Source: SpSt-1165 sp964391725 | GTDB lineage: Bacteria; Chloroflexota; Anaerolineae; Anaerolineales; Anaerolineaceae | Length of the DNA: 5,284 nucleotides | Direction of reading: 5' to 3' | Assembly (NCBI GenBank): GCA_964391725.1 | Contig: CAYMNB010000094.1 | Span: 1 to 5,284, forward strand | Shown here: piece after piece, positions 1 through 5,284 of the stretch | Layout of the letters: each line of letters begins with the position of its first letter | Numbering within the stretch: position 1 is the stretch's first letter | The notes under the pieces: model-generated | Told to the model about the DNA's origin: nothing | Databases searched by the model: none | The model's input: only the letters and a program-made list of their open reading frames with translations | Program-made: the position numbers and the translations under genes

Positions 1-25
1 GCCATGCTACACTTATGCCAATGGC

Positions 26-54
26 TTGACAATACTGCGTTACCGTGTTAAAAA
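26..54 (+). promoter_or_regulatory. Putative sigma70-type promoter for pyrC
   Basis: A perfect -35 hexamer TTGACA lies at 26-31. After a 17-base spacer comes TAAAAA at 49-54, which matches four of six positions of the TATAAT consensus. Transcription would then begin near 61-62. That leaves about 26 bases of leader before the ATG at 88 but almost none before the TTG at 64, so it supports the later start of pyrC. A small inverted repeat, GCCA-A-TGGC at 17-25, abuts the -35 box and could be an operator, but it is short enough to be chance. No riboswitch or long leader structure is visible. The call rests on consensus matching only. Confidence 0.5.
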
Positions 55-87
55 TGGAAGGTTTTGCCGATTGAAAGTTTGAGCCAC

Positions 88-1128
88 ATGCCGAAAAAAA
101 CGCTGATTCTGCCCGGATTAATCGATGTGCATGTTCACCTGCGGGAGCCCGGTGGTGAGCACAAGGAAGATTTTTTCAGCGGCAGCCAATCAGCCCTGGC
201 GGGCGGCATCACCACAGTCATGGCCATGCCCAACACCTACCCGCCCCTGGTGACATTTGATCAATGGAGCATCGCACAGCAAACCGCCGACCGCAAAAGC
301 CTGTGCGATGTTTTTTTATATGCCGGTGCTTCCGGTGAACACATCGCCGAACTGGCGTGTTTGCAAACTGAGGCCCCCGCTCTCAAACTCTACATGGACC
401 AGACCTATGGCCCCCTGCGGGTGCAGGGGCTGGCGCAACTGACGGCGGTGGCGCGCGCCTGGCATCCTGACAAGATCATCGCCGTGCATGCGGAAGGCGA
501 ATCAGTGGCAATCGCCATCGCCCTGTCTGCCGCCCTCAACCGCCGTGTGCACCTCTGCCACATCAGCCGCAAAGAGGAGATCGAACTGATAGCCGCTGCC
601 AAAGCCAACGGCCTGCCAATCACCTGTGAGGTTACCCCGCATCACCTCTTCCTGACAGACGCTGATGCGCAAAGACTGGGCAGTCTGGGCGACATGCGCC
701 CGCTTCTGGCAGAGCAGGGTGATGTAGACGCACTGTGGGAGCATATCAACACCACCATCGACTGCATCGCCAGCGACCACGCCCCTCACACCCTGGAGGA
801 GAAGCAGTCCGACAATCCCCCGCCGGGCGTACCGGGGCTTGAATCCAGCCTGCCATTGATGCTGACCGCCGCCGCGCAGGGCCGCCTGACTTATGAGCGC
901 CTGGTCGAACTGATGTACACCAACCCGCGCCGTATCTTCGATCTGCCCGAGCAGCCTGAAACCTGGGTGGAAGTTGATCCTCTTGCGCGCTATACCTTCC
1001 CCGATCACCCGCTATACACCAAGTGCGGCTGGTCGCCCTTTGAAGGCATGGATATGCAGGGGCACATACGGCGGGTGGTGTTCAAAGGCAAGGAGATTGT
1101 CCGTGATGGTATTGTTCGTCATTCTTAA
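88..1128 (+). CDS. pyrC: Dihydroorotase, CAD-like
   Basis: Dihydroorotase is the cytosolic zinc amidohydrolase that interconverts N-carbamoyl-L-aspartate and L-dihydroorotate, the third step of UMP synthesis. Numbering from the ATG at 88 (346 residues), the expected active-site residues are all present: metal-binding His15 and His17 in HVHLREPG with substrate-binding Arg19, Asn49 in MPNT, Lys100 in KLYM (the bridging lysine that is carboxylated in the family), His134 in VHAE, His158 in HLCHIS, and Asp230 and His234 in ASDHAPH. The substrate-loop equivalent is DQTYGPL at 104-110. The protein begins almost directly at the first metal motif, so it lacks the N-terminal beta-strand region of the usual bacterial class I enzymes of about 420 residues; the CAD dihydroorotase domain has this same short layout. 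The frame is open upstream to a stop at 49-51, with possible TTG starts at 64 and 79. For TTG 64 the purine run GGAAGG (56-61) is only two bases away, too close for a normal Shine-Dalgarno, and the predicted transcription start falls beside it. I therefore prefer ATG 88, although its own ribosome binding site is weak. The function is secure; the start is not. Confidence 0.95.
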   Translation: MPKKTLILPGLIDVHVHLREPGGEHKEDFFSGSQSALAGGITTVMAMPNTYPPLVTFDQWSIAQQTADRKSLCDVFLYAGASGEHIAELACLQTEAPALKLYMDQTYGPLRVQGLAQLTAVARAWHPDKIIAVHAEGESVAIAIALSAALNRRVHLCHISRKEEIELIAAAKANGLPITCEVTPHHLFLTDADAQRLGSLGDMRPLLAEQGDVDALWEHINTTIDCIASDHAPHTLEEKQSDNPPPGVPGLESSLPLMLTAAAQGRLTYERLVELMYTNPRRIFDLPEQPETWVEVDPLARYTFPDHPLYTKCGWSPFEGMDMQGHIRRVVFKGKEIVRDGIVRHS

Positions 1129-1152
1129 AGACCCCGTGCGGGTCTTTTTTTT
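1127..1152 (+). terminator. Intrinsic terminator at the pyrC stop codon
   Basis: AAAGACCC (1127-1134) pairs perfectly with GGGTCTTT (1140-1147) around the five-base loop CGTGC, and a run of eight T spans 1145-1152. This is a textbook Rho-independent terminator. The last two bases of the pyrC TAA stop (1126-1128) form the foot of the hairpin. It lies 38 bases before pyrB, inside what otherwise looks like one pyr operon, so it either ends a separate pyrC transcript or makes expression of the downstream genes partial or conditional. Confidence 0.88.
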
Positions 1153-1175
1153 GAAATTTATTGGTTAGTTCCTAC

Positions 1176-1180
1176 AGGAG
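1176..1180 (+). promoter_or_regulatory. Ribosome binding site of pyrB
   Basis: AGGAG sits nine bases before the ATG at 1190 and twelve before the second ATG at 1193, which favours 1190 as the pyrB start. No convincing sigma70 promoter is visible between the terminator and this site: TTGAAA at 1151-1156 has no matching -10 box at a normal distance. Confidence 0.75.
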
Positions 1181-1189
1181 ATTGTAAAC

Positions 1190-2185
1190 ATGATGCCCAT
1201 TGAATTAAAACCTTTGTTCAACCTCGAATCCATGCGCCGTGAACCAAAATTCACCAATGGGTTCTACCAGCAGGATATCCTATCCGTCGATCAATTTGAC
1301 CGCGACATGCTATCCTACCTGTTCACCCGCTCGCTGGAAATGGAAGAGATGGCACGCATTGCCGGCACCTGCGACCTGCTCAAAGCCTACACCCTCGCCT
1401 GTGTCTTCTATGAACCCTCCACCCGCACCAGTGCCAGTTTCATCGCCGCCATGGAACGCCTGGGCGGCAAGGTCATCCCCATCACCCAGGGTATCCAGTA
1501 TTCCTCAGTATCCAAGGGCGAAAGCCTGATCGACACCATGCTGACCCTGGAGCAATACAGCGATATCATTGTGCTGCGCCACCCGGAAATCGGGTCGGTG
1601 GCGCGCGCCGCCAAATACGCCAACGTGCCCATCATCAACGCTGGCGATGGCACCGGCGAGCACCCCACCCAGGCCCTGCTCGACCTGTTCACCCTGCGCA
1701 AAGAACTGGGCACCCTCGACGGCTTACGCATTGCCATGGTCGGCGACTTGCGCAACGGCCGCACCGTACACAGCCTCACCAAACTACTGATGAAATACGA
1801 TGTCAGCCTGCGCTTTGTCTCGCCCGATGTCCTGCGCCTGCCGCTGAACCTGATGAATGAACTGATCGACAAAGGTATCAACGTGCGTGAAACTGATACC
1901 GTGCAGGACGTGATCGGCGATGTGGATGCCCTGTATGTCACCCGCATTCAGCGCGAGCGTTTTGCCGACCTCGCCCAATATGAAGAGGTGAAGGATTACT
2001 TCGAGATCACGGTGGAGTTGATGCAGCAGGCCAAAGAAAAGATGATCGTCATGCACCCCTTACCACGCGTCGGTGAAATCCATTACAATGTAGACAAAGA
2101 CCCGCGCGCCGCTTATTTCCGCCAAGTACAAAACGGTATGTTCCTGCGCATGGCGCTGCTGGCCGCCGTTTTGGGTCAGGCATAA
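1190..2185 (+). CDS. pyrB: Aspartate carbamoyltransferase catalytic chain
   Basis: This enzyme condenses carbamoyl phosphate with L-aspartate to give N-carbamoyl-L-aspartate, the committed step of pyrimidine synthesis in the cytosol. The 331-residue protein has the full carbamoyltransferase signature. The carbamoyl-phosphate domain carries STRT (77-80), Lys109 in SKGES, Arg130 in LRHP, and His158 and Gln161 in EHPTQALLD. The aspartate domain carries Arg191 in GRTVHS, Arg252 and Gln254 in TRIQRERF, and the HPLPR loop at 289-293. These correspond to the catalytic residues of E. coli PyrB. The start at ATG 1190 is set by the AGGAG site. About 27 residues precede the segment DILSVDQF, where the common fold begins, so there is a short N-terminal extension compared with E. 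coli. The C-terminal stretch around 304-329 (DPRAAYFRQ, NGM, RMALLA) looks like the ATCase domain of animal CAD. No pyrI regulatory gene is adjacent, so the enzyme probably works as a catalytic trimer without the E. coli-type regulatory subunit; that last point is inference. Confidence 0.97.
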   Translation: MMPIELKPLFNLESMRREPKFTNGFYQQDILSVDQFDRDMLSYLFTRSLEMEEMARIAGTCDLLKAYTLACVFYEPSTRTSASFIAAMERLGGKVIPITQGIQYSSVSKGESLIDTMLTLEQYSDIIVLRHPEIGSVARAAKYANVPIINAGDGTGEHPTQALLDLFTLRKELGTLDGLRIAMVGDLRNGRTVHSLTKLLMKYDVSLRFVSPDVLRLPLNLMNELIDKGINVRETDTVQDVIGDVDALYVTRIQRERFADLAQYEEVKDYFEITVELMQQAKEKMIVMHPLPRVGEIHYNVDKDPRAAYFRQVQNGMFLRMALLAAVLGQA

Positions 2186-2194
2186 CCAACCCTG

Positions 2195-2200
2195 AAAGGA
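2195..2200 (+). promoter_or_regulatory. Ribosome binding site of pyrFE
   Basis: AAAGGA lies five bases before the ATG at 2206, inside the 20-base gap after the pyrB stop. It supports the start at 2206 and translation from the same message as pyrB. Confidence 0.65.
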
Positions 2201-2205
2201 TTCCC

Positions 2206-3597
2206 ATGTCATTTTTCGAGCGTCTCAACGCAGTAATTGAAGCCAACCAGTCTTTGCTGTGCGTTGGGCTTGACCCGCAGGAGGCGCAGCTGCCACCCGG
2301 CGACGATATCGAAACACGCCTGATTGTCTGGGCGGAGAATATCATCCGCCAAACCGCCGACCTGGTCTGCTGCTACAAACCCAACATTGCTTTCTTCGAG
2401 CAGTTCGGCCCGGCGGGGTTGCGCGCCCTGCAGCAGATCGCTGATTTCATTCACCTCCATGGTGTTCCCTTGCTGCTGGATGCCAAACGCGGCGACATTG
2501 GTTCCACCGCGCAGGCATACGCCGCTGCTGTATATCAACAATGGGACGCGGACGCCGTGACTCTCAACGCCTATTTGGGCGAAGACAGCATCCGCCCCTT
2601 CCTGCAGCCCGGTAAGGCCGTATTTTTGCTGTGTCAGACCTCGAACCCCTCCGCCGCCCAGCTGCAATTGCACGGCGACCCGCCTCTGTACCAGCACCTT
2701 GCCCGGCAGGCCGCCCAGTGGGGCACGCCCGAACAAATCGGCTTCGTGGTCGGCGCCACCCAACCGCAGGCACTGGCCGTCATGCGTGACCTGTGCCCGG
2801 AGCACTGGTTCCTCGCGCCGGGGGTGGGTGCGCAGGGCGGCGATCTTGCGGAAGCCTTGCAAGCCGGGTTGCGCCCAGACGGCAAAGGAATAATCATCCC
2901 GGTCTCGCGCGCCGTGCTCAACGCCGATGACCCGCGAGAAGCAGCCCGACAACTGCGTGACGCCATCAACCAGGCGAGGGCTTCTTTCCAACCGCGCACA
3001 CTGCTCTCCGCCAAAGAACAATTGATCGAAGGTTTGTTCCGTGCCGGCTGTGTCAAGTTCGGCCAGTTCATGCTGGCTTCCGGTAAACAATCTCCTATTT
3101 ATGTTGACCTGCGGCGCGTGGTTTCCTTCCCCGCCCTGCTGCAGCAGGTGTATGAAGCCTACCGAGCCCAATTACAGGGGTTGATCTATGACCTGATCGC
3201 CGGTGTGCCGCTGGGCGCATTGCCCACCAGTGCCATCCTGGCGCACCAGATGACAGTTCCCTTGATTTACCCACGCAAGGAAGCCAAACAGCACGGCACC
3301 GCTCAACAAATCGAAGGCGCTTATCAGCCCGGCCAGATCGCTGTGATGATCGAAGATGTGATCACCAGCGGCGGCAGCATCCTCACGACCGCCGAACAAC
3401 TGCGTGCTGGCGGCCTAACCATCCATGACGCTGTGGTCTTAATCGACCGCCAGCAGGGCGGACGCGAAGCCCTGTCCGCGCATGGCTTGCAAGTGCATGC
3501 CGTCCTGACCATACAGGAGATTCTGCACTCCCTATTGACGCAGTCTTTGATCGATTCTGACACTTTTATTTCTGTAGAATCCTATTTAAAGGAATGA
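2206..3597 (+). CDS. pyrFE: Bifunctional OMP decarboxylase / orotate phosphoribosyltransferase fusion
   Basis: One 463-residue protein carries the last two steps of UMP synthesis. Residues about 1-257 form orotidine-5'-phosphate decarboxylase of the longer subfamily 2 type: LCVGLDP (18-24), CYKPN (56-60), the catalytic DAKRGDI (92-98, with Asp92, Lys94 and Asp97), VTLNAYLGEDS (118-128), TSNPSA (145-150), GFVVGAT (179-185), LAPGVGAQGGD (203-213) and SRAVLNA (234-240). After a short linker, residues about 265-455 form orotate phosphoribosyltransferase: ASGKQSPIYVDLR (291-303), the catalytic loop RKEAKQHG (357-364, with Lys361 and His363), and the PRPP-binding motif IEDVITSGGS (382-391, with Glu383-Asp384). 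The chemistry is orotate + PRPP to OMP, then OMP to UMP + CO2. All key residues of both domains are present and the frame is unbroken, so this is a real fusion and not two genes joined by an error. The domain order, decarboxylase first, is the reverse of animal UMP synthase. The gene starts 20 bases after pyrB and ends in an ATGA overlap with the possible pyrD start. Confidence 0.95.
   Translation: MSFFERLNAVIEANQSLLCVGLDPQEAQLPPGDDIETRLIVWAENIIRQTADLVCCYKPNIAFFEQFGPAGLRALQQIADFIHLHGVPLLLDAKRGDIGSTAQAYAAAVYQQWDADAVTLNAYLGEDSIRPFLQPGKAVFLLCQTSNPSAAQLQLHGDPPLYQHLARQAAQWGTPEQIGFVVGATQPQALAVMRDLCPEHWFLAPGVGAQGGDLAEALQAGLRPDGKGIIIPVSRAVLNADDPREAARQLRDAINQARASFQPRTLLSAKEQLIEGLFRAGCVKFGQFMLASGKQSPIYVDLRRVVSFPALLQQVYEAYRAQLQGLIYDLIAGVPLGALPTSAILAHQMTVPLIYPRKEAKQHGTAQQIEGAYQPGQIAVMIEDVITSGGSILTTAEQLRAGGLTIHDAVVLIDRQQGGREALSAHGLQVHAVLTIQEILHSLLTQSLIDSDTFISVESYLKE
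3588..3593 (+). promoter_or_regulatory. Ribosome binding site near the pyrD start
   Basis: AAAGGA directly touches the ATG at 3594, leaving no spacer, and is twelve bases from the in-frame ATG at 3606. The second distance is long but usable, so this site argues that pyrD begins at 3606. Reinitiation after the pyrFE stop (3595-3597) could serve either start. Confidence 0.5.
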
Positions 3598-3605
3598 ACA
3601 TTTCT

Positions 3606-4529
3606 ATGACCGCTGACCTGACCTGCTCCTTTTTGCACCTGCAGCTCACCAACCCGTTGGTGCTGGCCTCCGGAATCCTGGGCACCAGCGCCAGTCTGTT
3701 AGAACGCTGCGCACGTAGCGGAGCAGGCGCGGTCACCGCCAAATCATGCGGGCCTGAACCGCGCGTTGGACATCTCAACCCGGTCGCCATTGATTGGGGC
3801 GACGGGGTGATTAATGCCATCGGCCTCACCAACCCCGGCGCCGATGAAGAGGTGCCCCTGCTGCGTGAAGCCAAACAGCGCCTTTCGGCATTAGGTGTAC
3901 CGGTGTTTGCCAGCATCTTCGCGCCCACCACCGCTGAATTCGCACGCGTGGCGGCTATCATCAGCCATGCGCAGCCCGACCTGATCGAGGTCAACATCTC
4001 CTGCCCCAATGTGGGCGACGAATTCGGCACCCCTTTTGCCGGTTCGCCGCAATCCGCCACCGAGGTCACCGCCGCGGTCAAAGCCGCCACCGACATCCCC
4101 ATCAGCGTCAAACTGGCGCCCAATGTGCCCAACATCGCACGCATTGCGCAGGCAGTGGTCGATGCCGGCGCAGATGCCATCACCGCCGTCAACACCATGC
4201 CCGGCATGCTCATTGACGCACACGCCGCGCGCGCCGTGCTTTCCAACCATGTCGGCGGCGTATCCGGTCCCGCCCTCAAACCAGTAGCCCTGCGCTGTGT
4301 GGCGGAGATCGCTCGCGCAGTGGACGTGCCCATCATCGGCACCGGGGGCGTCACCAACGGAGAAGACGCCGCCGAAATGATCATGGCGGGCGCTTCACTG
4401 GTTGGCGTAGGCACCGCCGTGTGGTACCGCGGCGTGGAGGTATTTTCTGACATCACCACCGAACTGGCGGCTTTCATGGCTGCCGAAGGCTACGCGACCA
4501 TCGACAGTATGCGGAGGTTGGCCTTATGA
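3606..4529 (+). CDS. pyrD: Dihydroorotate dehydrogenase, class 1B catalytic subunit
   Basis: PyrD oxidises dihydroorotate to orotate using FMN; the class 1B form passes electrons through PyrK to NAD+ in the cytosol. It is a single TIM-barrel enzyme of 307 residues from ATG 3606, or 311 from ATG 3594. Numbered from 3594, the motifs are LASG (24-27), TAKS (48-51) for FMN and substrate, NAIGLTNPG (74-82), the active-site segment VNISCPNVG (133-141) with catalytic Cys137, Lys173 in SVKLAPN, Asn200 in VNTMPG, GGVSGPALKP (221-230), and the FMN-phosphate segment IIGTGGV (247-253) with GVGTA (271-275). Cysteine rather than serine as the active-site base, no N-terminal membrane segment, and an adjacent pyrK place it in class 1B and not in the quinone-linked class 2. 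ATG 3594 gives a four-base ATGA overlap with pyrFE but has no spacer to its Shine-Dalgarno; ATG 3606 is better placed and is used here. The stop overlaps the pyrK start. Confidence 0.95.
   Translation: MTADLTCSFLHLQLTNPLVLASGILGTSASLLERCARSGAGAVTAKSCGPEPRVGHLNPVAIDWGDGVINAIGLTNPGADEEVPLLREAKQRLSALGVPVFASIFAPTTAEFARVAAIISHAQPDLIEVNISCPNVGDEFGTPFAGSPQSATEVTAAVKAATDIPISVKLAPNVPNIARIAQAVVDAGADAITAVNTMPGMLIDAHAARAVLSNHVGGVSGPALKPVALRCVAEIARAVDVPIIGTGGVTNGEDAAEMIMAGASLVGVGTAVWYRGVEVFSDITTELAAFMAAEGYATIDSMRRLAL
4513..4518 (+). promoter_or_regulatory. Ribosome binding site of pyrK
   Basis: GGAGGT, the strongest Shine-Dalgarno in the window, lies within the last codons of pyrD, seven bases before the ATG at 4526. 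It fixes the pyrK start and suggests efficient production of PyrK alongside PyrD. Confidence 0.8.
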
Positions 4530-5284
4530 AACATCCTGACGGTTTGTACAAAGCTTTCAGCCTGCAAGAGATCACGCAGGAAAACTACCGCACACGCAGT
4601 CTGCGCTTTGCTGGGCCCCTGCCCGGCGCGCAGCCCGGCCAATTCGTGATGGTATGGCTGCCAGAGGTGGGCGAACGTCCCTATTCCATCAGCAGTGCTG
4701 ACCCCTTCACCCTGACCGTGGTGGCGGTGGGCGAATTCAGCGAGCACATGTGCCGCTTGATGCCCGGCGAGCGGGTGTGGGTGCGCGGGCCGTTGGGCGC
4801 AGGTTATGTATTAAAAGGAAAACGTCACCTGCTGGCAGGCGGTGGTTACGGCTCCGCACCTCTGTTGTTCCTGGCACGCGAAGCGCGCAAACATGGCGAC
4901 GTTGTCCATGTTTGTCTGGGGGCGCGCACCGCCGAAGAAGTCCTGCTGACAGATTCTTTCACCACCATCGGCTGTCATTTGCACATCACCACCGATGACG
5001 GTTCACTGGGCAGCCAGGGGCTGGTCACACAGGCGGTCAGCGCAGTGCTCGCTGCGCATGTCATCGATACCCTCTACGGCTGCGGCCCGCTGCCCATGCT
5101 GTCCGCCCTGGCGCGTGTATGCCGCCAGGCGCTCCTGCGGCATCAGTTGTCGTGGGAAGCCCTCATGCGCTGCGGCATCGGGCTGTGCGGTTCATGCGAG
5201 CTGCCCGAAGCTGTGTGCCGCGACGCTGGCATCCCCACCGGCTGGCTGGCCTGCATGGACGGCCCGGTATTCGAACACCTGCCG
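4526..5284 (+). CDS. pyrK: Dihydroorotate dehydrogenase electron-transfer subunit, partial
   Basis: PyrK is the FAD and [2Fe-2S] subunit that carries electrons from the FMN of PyrD to NAD+, in a PyrD2-PyrK2 complex. The frame starts at an ATG overlapping the pyrD stop (ATGA, 4526-4529), has a strong GGAGGT site, and reads 253 codons with no stop up to the window edge, so the 3' end is missing. Family members are usually about 250-260 residues, so only a few residues are probably lost. Visible parts in order: a ferredoxin-reductase-like FAD domain with RPYSIS (51-56), an NAD-binding domain with LLAGGGYGSAP (102-112) and YGCGPLPML (184-192), and a C-terminal iron-sulfur domain with cysteines at 216, 221, 224 and 243 (C-x4-C-x2-C-x18-C) ending in ACMDGPVF. 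One further cysteine, Cys231, falls inside the last spacing. Its position beside pyrD is the usual arrangement for class 1B enzymes. Confidence 0.93.
   Translation, partial: MKHPDGLYKAFSLQEITQENYRTRSLRFAGPLPGAQPGQFVMVWLPEVGERPYSISSADPFTLTVVAVGEFSEHMCRLMPGERVWVRGPLGAGYVLKGKRHLLAGGGYGSAPLLFLAREARKHGDVVHVCLGARTAEEVLLTDSFTTIGCHLHITTDDGSLGSQGLVTQAVSAVLAAHVIDTLYGCGPLPMLSALARVCRQALLRHQLSWEALMRCGIGLCGSCELPEAVCRDAGIPTGWLACMDGPVFEHLP

Noticed and set aside
54..74. Six-codon upstream open frame, ATG to TGA, ahead of pyrC
   Set aside because: Its ATG begins in the last base of the predicted -10 box, so it would not be transcribed from that promoter, and it has no ribosome binding site.
1068..1139. Possible antiterminator pairing of ACGG..GGT (1068-1076) with ACCCCGT (1131-1137)
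   Set aside because: It needs a two-base bulge, is only seven pairs long, and the upstream part lies in coding sequence; too weak to claim.
502..1947. Minus-strand frames at 502-1008 and 1408-1947 opposite pyrC and pyrB
   Set aside because: No recognisable domain, and fully covered by well-supported genes on the plus strand.
2209..3171. Long open frame of 320 codons on the minus strand opposite pyrFE
   Set aside because: It lies wholly opposite a gene with complete family motifs, has no recognisable domain, and is what G/C-rich third positions produce on the antisense strand.
3535..3580. Internal promoter before pyrD: TTGACG (3535-3540), TTGATC (3547-3552), TAGAAT (3575-3580)
   Set aside because: The -35-like and -10-like boxes are not separated by 16-18 bases, so no usable pair forms, despite the local AT-rich stretch.
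3566..4477. Minus-strand open frame of 303 codons opposite pyrD
   Set aside because: Low-complexity composition rich in Ala, Ser, Thr and Met, with no motif, opposite a clear pyrD; a shadow frame.
4490..4998. Frames at 4490-4747 (minus) and 4750-4998 (plus) near the right end
   Set aside because: They overlap pyrK, whose open frame carries FAD, NAD and iron-sulfur motifs throughout. The plus-strand frame is an Arg-rich out-of-frame reading.
1..5284. Mobile element, CRISPR array, tRNA, rRNA, attachment site or unknown system
   Set aside because: No direct-repeat array, terminal inverted repeats, transposase or integrase motifs, or structured RNA features were seen. Nearly all bases are explained by five pyrimidine genes.

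Overview
The window is a compact, all plus-strand pyrimidine biosynthesis locus in the order pyrC - pyrB - pyrF/pyrE fusion - pyrD - pyrK. Together the five genes encode every step from carbamoyl phosphate to UMP: aspartate carbamoyltransferase (PyrB), dihydroorotase (PyrC), class 1B dihydroorotate dehydrogenase (catalytic PyrD plus electron-transfer PyrK), orotate phosphoribosyltransferase and OMP decarboxylase (one fused protein). Carbamoyl-phosphate synthase (carA/carB), the ATCase regulatory subunit (pyrI) and the regulator pyrR are not in the window.

Layout: 1-87 is a short non-coding leader with a plausible sigma70-type promoter. pyrC runs from about 88 to 1128, and its stop codon lies inside a perfect intrinsic terminator (1127-1152). 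A 61-base gap with a good ribosome binding site leads to pyrB (1190-2185). pyrFE follows after 20 bases (2206-3597). pyrD starts at or just after an ATGA overlap with the pyrFE stop (3594 or 3606, to 4529). pyrK starts in a second ATGA overlap (4526) and is still open at the right edge (5284), so it is partial, probably missing only its last few residues. From pyrB onward the genes are packed tightly and look co-transcribed and translationally coupled. The terminator after pyrC is the one element that breaks the cluster.

Organism: a bacterium with moderately high GC and strong preference for G/C at third codon positions. The NAD-linked PyrD/PyrK enzyme fits an anaerobic or facultative lifestyle. 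The PyrF-PyrE fusion in this order, together with this gene order, suggests Chloroflexota (Anaerolineae-like). That is inference from gene content and not proven by the sequence. PyrC and PyrB both resemble the dihydroorotase and aspartate transcarbamoylase domains of animal CAD more than the E. coli enzymes, and they lie in the same order as in CAD.

I see no mobile element, tRNA, rRNA, CRISPR array or unexplained new system. The points that merit a second look are the terminator between pyrC and pyrB, the CAD-like pair, the order and class of the domains in the fusion, and some uncertain start codons.
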